The notes under the pieces are model-generated. The model did no database searches and was not told the origin of the DNA. It saw only the letters and a list, made by a program, of their open reading frames with translations. From Timaviella sp038204505 (lineage in GTDB: Bacteria; Cyanobacteriota; Cyanobacteriia; Elainellales; Elainellaceae), in NCBI GenBank assembly GCA_038204505.1, contig JBBRCV010000119.1:1-17204 (forward strand): DNA of 17,204 nt, read 5' to 3'. The translations under genes were made by a program, and so were the position numbers. This document shows positions 13,577-17,204 of this stretch, piece after piece; the stretch's first letter is position 1; the number at the start of each line of letters is the position of its first letter.

Positions 13577-14557
13577 ATGGAGATTCGTAGCATGGCGACT
13601 TCTGCTCACCGTTCCTCTACCGATGTTTGGCTGCCATTACCGATCGCAGCTTGGCAAGACACCTATGAAACGCTGCATTTGTGGACACAAATTATTGGCA
13701 AAATTCGCTTAGCCTTAGCACCCAAAATGAATCACTGGTGGCACTCAACCCTGTATGTCACACCGCGTGGACTCACGACTTCGACGATTCCCGATGGAAC
13801 CCGCACCTTTCAAATCACCTTTGATTTTCTCAATCATCAACTGCTGATTGAAACAAGCGATGGAATAACCCGAAGCATTGCACTCGCCCCTCGCTCTGTG
13901 GCTGACTTCTATCAAGCAGTCATGAGCATGTTGCAGGAGCTAGGGATCGAGGTGCAGATTTGGACGATGCCTCAAGAAATGGCTGACCCGATTCCCTTTG
14001 AGCAAGACGATCGCCATGCAGCTTACGATCCAGAGTCTGCTCAACGCTTCTGGCAGATTTTGATACAAGCCGATCGCCTCATGACGCAATTCCGATCGCG
14101 CTACGTCGGTAAGTGTAGCCCCGTCCATTTCTTTTGGGGCAGTTTTGATTTAGCTGTGACTCGCTTTTCGGGACGAGGTGCTCCCCAGCATCCTGGTGGT
14201 GTGCCCCACATGGTGGATTGGGTGACCCGAGAAGCCTACTCCCATGAGGTCAGCAGTTGCGGCTTTTGGTTTGGCGGTGGTGCCACCGAAGCGCTGTTCT
14301 ACGCTTACGCCTACCCAGCACCAGAAGGATTTAAAGATTATTCAATCCAACCGAAAGCAGCCTTTTATAGCTCGGACATGCAAGAATTCGTTCTGCCCTA
14401 TGAGGCAGTGCGACAGGCTGATGACCCTGATGCGATCGTGCTGGAGTTCCTGCAAAGCACTTACGAAGCAGCGGCAAATCTAGGAAAGTGGGATCGCGCC
14501 GCATTGGAATACAGTCCTATCGCTAGAGATAACTCGCCCATTCCGTTCGATCGGTAG
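13577..14557 (+). CDS. DUF5996 family protein
   Basis: 326 residues with the hallmarks of DUF5996: WLPLPIAAWQDTYETLHLWT, QIIGKIRLALAPKMNHWWH and LYVTPRGLTT near the N-terminus, then HFFWGSFDLAVTRFSGR and a C-terminal block WFGGGATEALFYAYAYP. The family has no assigned function that I know. The conserved His/Trp clusters suggest an enzyme or ligand-binding protein, but this is inference. It is soluble, without signal peptide. ATG 13577 is used; Met6 (13592) fits family starts better (ATSAHRSSTDVWLPL). It is convergent with the Rieske gene, 16 bases apart. It abuts the DrmA scrap but looks intact. Confidence 0.82.
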   Translation: MEIRSMATSAHRSSTDVWLPLPIAAWQDTYETLHLWTQIIGKIRLALAPKMNHWWHSTLYVTPRGLTTSTIPDGTRTFQITFDFLNHQLLIETSDGITRSIALAPRSVADFYQAVMSMLQELGIEVQIWTMPQEMADPIPFEQDDRHAAYDPESAQRFWQILIQADRLMTQFRSRYVGKCSPVHFFWGSFDLAVTRFSGRGAPQHPGGVPHMVDWVTREAYSHEVSSCGFWFGGGATEALFYAYAYPAPEGFKDYSIQPKAAFYSSDMQEFVLPYEAVRQADDPDAIVLEFLQSTYEAAANLGKWDRAALEYSPIARDNSPIPFDR

Positions 14558-14573
14558 TGGCGTTTGCTGAGTA

Positions 14574-15578
14574 CTACCTGGAAAGATTCGGTTCCACAAC
14601 GTTAGGAAAGCTCTCAAAATTACGCCGCACCCAATCCATCCCCACTTCATTGTTGAGTTTAATTTTCTGAGGCGTATTCGGATAGATCTTCCCCAAAATA
14701 TCCGCATCTTGATCCACCACGACTTTGCCAAACTTGAGATAGGTGCTGCCAAACAGCTTAAACGCAGGGTGCTTAGCTTGCCCAAACAACAAAACATAAG
14801 TCCGGGTGCGATGTTCGGCTTCTGGTACGAAGAAATGGCACTGGGCAGCTTTCCCTAACGGCATCTCACCATGAAAAATGATCAGGGATGGAAAGTGATT
14901 TTCCAGGTGCGCTTTAAACGTGCTGGGCAACAGCATCAAATCAGGTTTTCTCAGCTTTTCGCTCAAGCTGTAGGGAGCAGTCGGCATGTCATAGAAGGCA
15001 TGGGAATGATGCCCATCGTCAATGAATTGATGAAACTCCACTTCGGTAATCCGAAATAAGTCTCGATGAGTACCATTTTGATGATTGTAGTCATGCATGT
15101 TCAGCAGCATCGTCAGTAGATCCGTCTCGATGCTGCGATCGCCCGTATGTCCAACAAAATAGTATTTCTCTGCGATCTCATTCAACACAGTCGGAATCGC
15201 TATCTTCGGCTCATAGCCACCATACGACCAGATGAAATCCCCTTGAGTGATTAATTCTAGAGGTTGTAATTGAGATAATGTTTTCTTGCCTGATCCAGGT
15301 AAAACTGTACAACCTGCCGCATCAAACTGCAACGCATGAAATGGGCAGACAACTGCACTTGTCCCGTCGCTTTGGGCTTCACACCACCCTGCCGATAGCA
15401 TTGCTCCCATGTGAGGACAGGCATTGGGTAAGGCATGAATCCCCCCGGTAGCATCCTTCCACATCACATAGTCACTGCCGTATAAGGAAATTTTTCGGGG
15501 TTGGTTCACAGCGAGCATTGACTTGTGCGCCAATAGCCAAGGCGCACCAGGAAGCATTGACTGCATAGTGTTCTCCAT
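14574..15578 (-). CDS. Rieske 2Fe-2S non-heme iron oxygenase, alpha-subunit type
   Basis: 334 residues. The Rieske cluster is complete: CPHMGA (Cys54, His56) and CPFHALQFD (Cys78, His81). The mononuclear iron site DYNHQNGTH gives Asp163, His166 and His171, the D-x2-H-x4-H pattern of ring-hydroxylating or related Rieske oxygenases, which add or remove groups on aromatic or terpenoid substrates using electrons from a reductase. No reductase gene is adjacent. The first ATG is given; Met5 (15566) has a GGAG ribosome site six bases upstream and may be the true start. It is divergent from the tetR-like gene with only 40 bases between them, so it is probably controlled by that regulator. The substrate is unknown. 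Confidence 0.88.
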   Translation of the reverse strand: MENTMQSMLPGAPWLLAHKSMLAVNQPRKISLYGSDYVMWKDATGGIHALPNACPHMGAMLSAGWCEAQSDGTSAVVCPFHALQFDAAGCTVLPGSGKKTLSQLQPLELITQGDFIWSYGGYEPKIAIPTVLNEIAEKYYFVGHTGDRSIETDLLTMLLNMHDYNHQNGTHRDLFRITEVEFHQFIDDGHHSHAFYDMPTAPYSLSEKLRKPDLMLLPSTFKAHLENHFPSLIIFHGEMPLGKAAQCHFFVPEAEHRTRTYVLLFGQAKHPAFKLFGSTYLKFGKVVVDQDADILGKIYPNTPQKIKLNNEVGMDWVRRNFESFPNVVEPNLSR

Positions 15579-15618
15579 TAAAGATAGAATTGTGAAAAAT
15601 CCGTCGTGTTTTTAGAAT
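15579..15618. promoter_or_regulatory. Divergent promoter/operator region between Rieske oxygenase and TetR genes
   Basis: Only 40 AT-rich bases separate the start codons, so the two promoters must overlap each other or the coding starts. An imperfect symmetry GTGAAAAAT...GTGTTTTTA is visible (about 15591-15614). By analogy with divergent TetR systems this is the likely operator; no strong palindrome proves it. Confidence 0.4.
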
Positions 15619-16401
15619 ATGACAGAACACTCACGTTCGTCAAGCATTGAGTTATCAAATAATCTCCGTCGGCAACCCAAACAGCAGCGGGGTAAAGCAC
15701 GGGTCGAAAAAATCCTGGATGCGGCAGCGGCAGTATTTGATGAAGTGGGCTACGAAGCGGCGACGACTCATCTGATTGCGGCTAAAGCGGGAACGGCGAT
15801 CGGCTCTCTCTATCAGTTTTTCCCTGACAAAGCCGCCATTTTCAAGGCGATGGAGTTGCGCCATACGGAGCGGGTGAAAGCAATGTGGGCACAGATAGAC
15901 ATCCCCACCATTGTCCAGTTGCCGCTGCGTCAAATGATTCAGGTGCTGGTCATGGCTGTGGCAGAGCTGTTTGAGCAGCCCGTGTCGCGGGTCATGTTTG
16001 TGCAGTTTTATCTAGCCCGCGAGATTTTTCAGGCGATCGATGAAAGCATGACACAAGAGGCGATCGACTTCCTAGCGAGTATTTTTCAGCGACGCAGACC
16101 CGCCCTTACCGAGGAACAGTACAACCTGCTGGCAGAAGTGTGTGTGCATAGTAGTAACGCAGTGATGCTAGTAGCCCTTCGCAGCCCCGATCAAGCGCAC
16201 CGCAAACGGTTGACTCAGCAGATTGAGGATTTGCTGGTGTCATATTTAGAACCGCATCTGGGAGATTATCAGTCGAATAATGTAATGAAAGTAATGATAT
16301 GTCCCCACTGTCGATCGCAGCAGCTATCCAAGAACGGGTATCGCCGAGGCAAGCAGTGTTATCTCTGTAAGGATTGCGGCAAACAGTTTGTCAGTCAGTG
16401 A
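15619..16401 (+). CDS. TetR-family regulator with a C-terminal IS1-type zinc ribbon
   Basis: 260 residues. Residues about 20-75 form a TetR DNA-binding domain: RGKARVEKILDAAAAVFDEV, then the helix-turn-helix ATTHLIAAKAGTAIGSLYQF with FPDKAAIF. Residues 75-222 are an all-helical ligand domain ending in LLVSYLEPHLGD, where such proteins normally stop. In the same frame it continues into MICPHCRSQQLSKNGYRRGK and QCYLCKDCGKQFVSQ (226-260), an IS1 InsA-type zinc ribbon with Cys228, Cys231, Cys250 and Cys253. The tail starts at a Met codon (16294), so a transposase start appears to have been fused to the regulator by insertion. It probably represses the divergent Rieske oxygenase gene. Whether the ribbon changes DNA binding is unknown. 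Confidence 0.85.
   Translation: MTEHSRSSSIELSNNLRRQPKQQRGKARVEKILDAAAAVFDEVGYEAATTHLIAAKAGTAIGSLYQFFPDKAAIFKAMELRHTERVKAMWAQIDIPTIVQLPLRQMIQVLVMAVAELFEQPVSRVMFVQFYLAREIFQAIDESMTQEAIDFLASIFQRRRPALTEEQYNLLAEVCVHSSNAVMLVALRSPDQAHRKRLTQQIEDLLVSYLEPHLGDYQSNNVMKVMICPHCRSQQLSKNGYRRGKQCYLCKDCGKQFVSQ
16294..16401 (+). mobile_element. IS1-family InsA zinc-ribbon fragment fused to the TetR gene
   Basis: The 36 codons from ATG 16294 to TGA match the first part of IS1-type InsA proteins, with CxxC pairs 22 residues apart. The next expected InsA residues and InsB are absent downstream. Unlike the remnant at 2395-2756, no convincing terminal inverted repeat could be placed around this copy. Confidence 0.6.
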
Positions 16402-16470
16402 GCCGATGGACGCTGAAAACTGCTAATAATTGGCAAGTGGAAGAGCATAGAGCATCACTCATATTTAATC

Positions 16471-16500
16471 TCTATCTATCTATCTATCTATCTATCTATC
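16471..16500. repeat. Tetranucleotide microsatellite (TCTA)7.5
   Basis: Thirty bases of uninterrupted TCTA repeat. Read on the minus strand it is (GATA)n and contains the last codons and TAG stop of the S24 peptidase gene. Every minus-strand frame hits TAG within the repeat, so length changes always terminate translation here. Confidence 0.95.
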
Positions 16501-17065
16501 AACGACTTACTTATCACTTTCTGAAAAACTCCGAAAATGTAGATGGAGTAATGATCTGATGTGTCTGCCGAGATAACAATTGGCGGATATTTCTTTCTTT
16601 TATTCTCAGAAAGTAATTCGTGTCTGTTTCGCCAACATCGGTAACGTTTTACAAGCAACTGATCATCCACTGCTGCAACCACAATTGCACCACTTTGAGG
16701 CTTTTCAAACAATGGATTTATTTCCTCAGCTACGAGGAAATCTCCATTATGTATTCCTGCATCCTCCATTGAATCACCTACAACTCGAACTAGAAAAGAC
16801 TTCTCAGGTCTCCTTAAAAATGGCAACGGTACTTCTCGCTCTTCATAGCTGGCATTGTCAGAGGCAGCGGTTATACCTGGAGTAGCGGAAACTCTGCAAT
16901 CGTAAAGCTTTAGCCGTTGCATTTTGATTTTATGATTTAGACAGTTCAATATATAGCGTTGAGCATCTTCTGGACTAGTGAACTGGTCTCGAATTCTATC
17001 TATTTCGGCAACCATGTCTAGTGGAAGCCGAGGTCTAGAAAGCGGTATTTCCCCCCAACGCGATG
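16488..17065 (-). pseudogene. UmuD/LexA-like S24 peptidase gene, 5' end cut off by an insertion
   Basis: From the first available ATG (17015) it encodes 175 residues with a complete S24 peptidase domain: VVGDSMEDAGIHNGDFLVAE (Ser82 nucleophile) and VAAVDDQLLVKRY (Lys123 general base). The order and C-terminus (YIFGVFQKVI) resemble UmuD, the SOS protein that self-cleaves to join an error-prone polymerase, or a LexA-like regulator. No Ala-Gly or Cys-Gly cleavage pair is seen before the domain; the area reads SATPGITA. Upstream of the ATG the same frame stays open and coding-like (SRWGEIPLSRPRLPLD) up to the insertion end at about 17066, so the native N-terminus is missing. The ATG-initiated product may still be made, but the promoter is displaced. 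Confidence 0.72.
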
Positions 17066-17204
17066 CAGGGCTGATTCATTGAAAGAAGGAAAATAGCTTC
17101 CTGACATCATGCGCCAAGAATCGCAGTCCTTTAGTGATGGAATCAAACCCATTCAGCCGAAAAAGATTGAGTCCAAAAGTGCGGACAATGCCAAAATTGA
17201 CCGG
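17066..17204 (-). mobile_element. End of an ISAs1-family insertion sequence, partial
   Basis: The transposase C-terminus below stops 10 bases inside a CAGGGC boundary (17066-17071), the kind of terminal sequence seen in ISAs1-family elements. The other end lies outside the window, so inverted repeat and target duplication cannot be checked. Confidence 0.55.
17076..17204 (-). CDS. ISAs1-family transposase, C-terminal fragment (runs off window)
   Basis: The minus strand is open from the window edge for 42 codons to TGA at 17078-17076. It reads PVNFGIVRTFGLNLFRLNGF, then DSITKGLRFLAHDVRKLF and SFFQ. This is the usual end of ISAs1 (H-repeat-like) transposases: a W/F-x-x-x-R-x-x-ALN-type helix followed by a helix ending in LxxLLQ. 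The start lies beyond 17204. Its stop is in the same frame as the interrupted S24 gene downstream. The opposite-strand frame at 17109-17204 is taken to be a shadow. Confidence 0.68.
   Translation of the reverse strand, partial: PVNFGIVRTFGLNLFRLNGFDSITKGLRFLAHDVRKLFSFFQ

Noticed and set aside
14553..14580. Hairpin GGTAGT...ACTACC between the convergent DUF5996 and Rieske genes as a bidirectional terminator
   Set aside because: The stem is only six bases with a long loop and no T run on either strand.
16580..16885. Plus-strand 101-codon frame
   Set aside because: It lies opposite the S24 peptidase domain, whose Ser/Lys motifs are intact; it is the antisense shadow.
17109..17204. Plus-strand frame starting MRQESQSFSDG at the right edge
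   Set aside because: The opposite strand reads as a convincing ISAs1 transposase C-terminus over the same bases, so this is taken to be a shadow.

Overview
The window looks like chromosomal DNA of a cyanobacterium, probably filamentous. The HIP1 octamer GCGATCGC is scattered through most of it, and several genes belong to families I associate with cyanobacteria (a LapA-like small membrane protein after a lipoprotein, a thioredoxin-like 2Fe-2S ferredoxin, antitoxin/PIN pairs). No rRNA, tRNA or CRISPR array is visible.

Layout. 1-2760 is accessory: a lone alpha/beta hydrolase, a toxin-antitoxin pair whose antitoxin frame is broken, and a 362-bp internally deleted IS1-family element with both inverted ends. 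2761-10951 is mostly housekeeping: a bacterial sugar transferase with a clear terminator (minus), rsmI, a lipoprotein plus LapA-like gene pair, a 2Fe-2S ferredoxin-like protein (minus), aroA with a downstream carrier-protein-like gene (minus), a hypothetical protein and a DEAD-box RNA helicase. A long near-perfect hairpin follows the helicase.

11176-13574 is a graveyard of defence genes. It holds the C-terminal half of an MmeI-like DNA methyltransferase, a collapsed Eco57I/DrmMI-like methylase (one N-terminal motif joined to a C-terminal tail) and a roughly 45-residue scrap of a DrmA-like helicase. An apparently intact antitoxin/VapC pair sits between the last two. The order methylase then DrmA fits a decayed class 1 DISARM locus.

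13577-17204 carries a DUF5996 gene, a Rieske non-heme iron oxygenase divergent from a TetR-family regulator 40 bp away, and a UmuD/LexA-type S24 peptidase gene. The regulator ends in an IS1-type zinc ribbon acquired from a transposase. The S24 gene has lost its 5' end to an ISAs1-family element whose transposase C-terminus runs off the window. A (TCTA)n microsatellite lies at the S24 gene's 3' end. The Rieske enzyme and TetR regulator are the most likely functional pair; the rest of this end shows repeated mobile-element damage.
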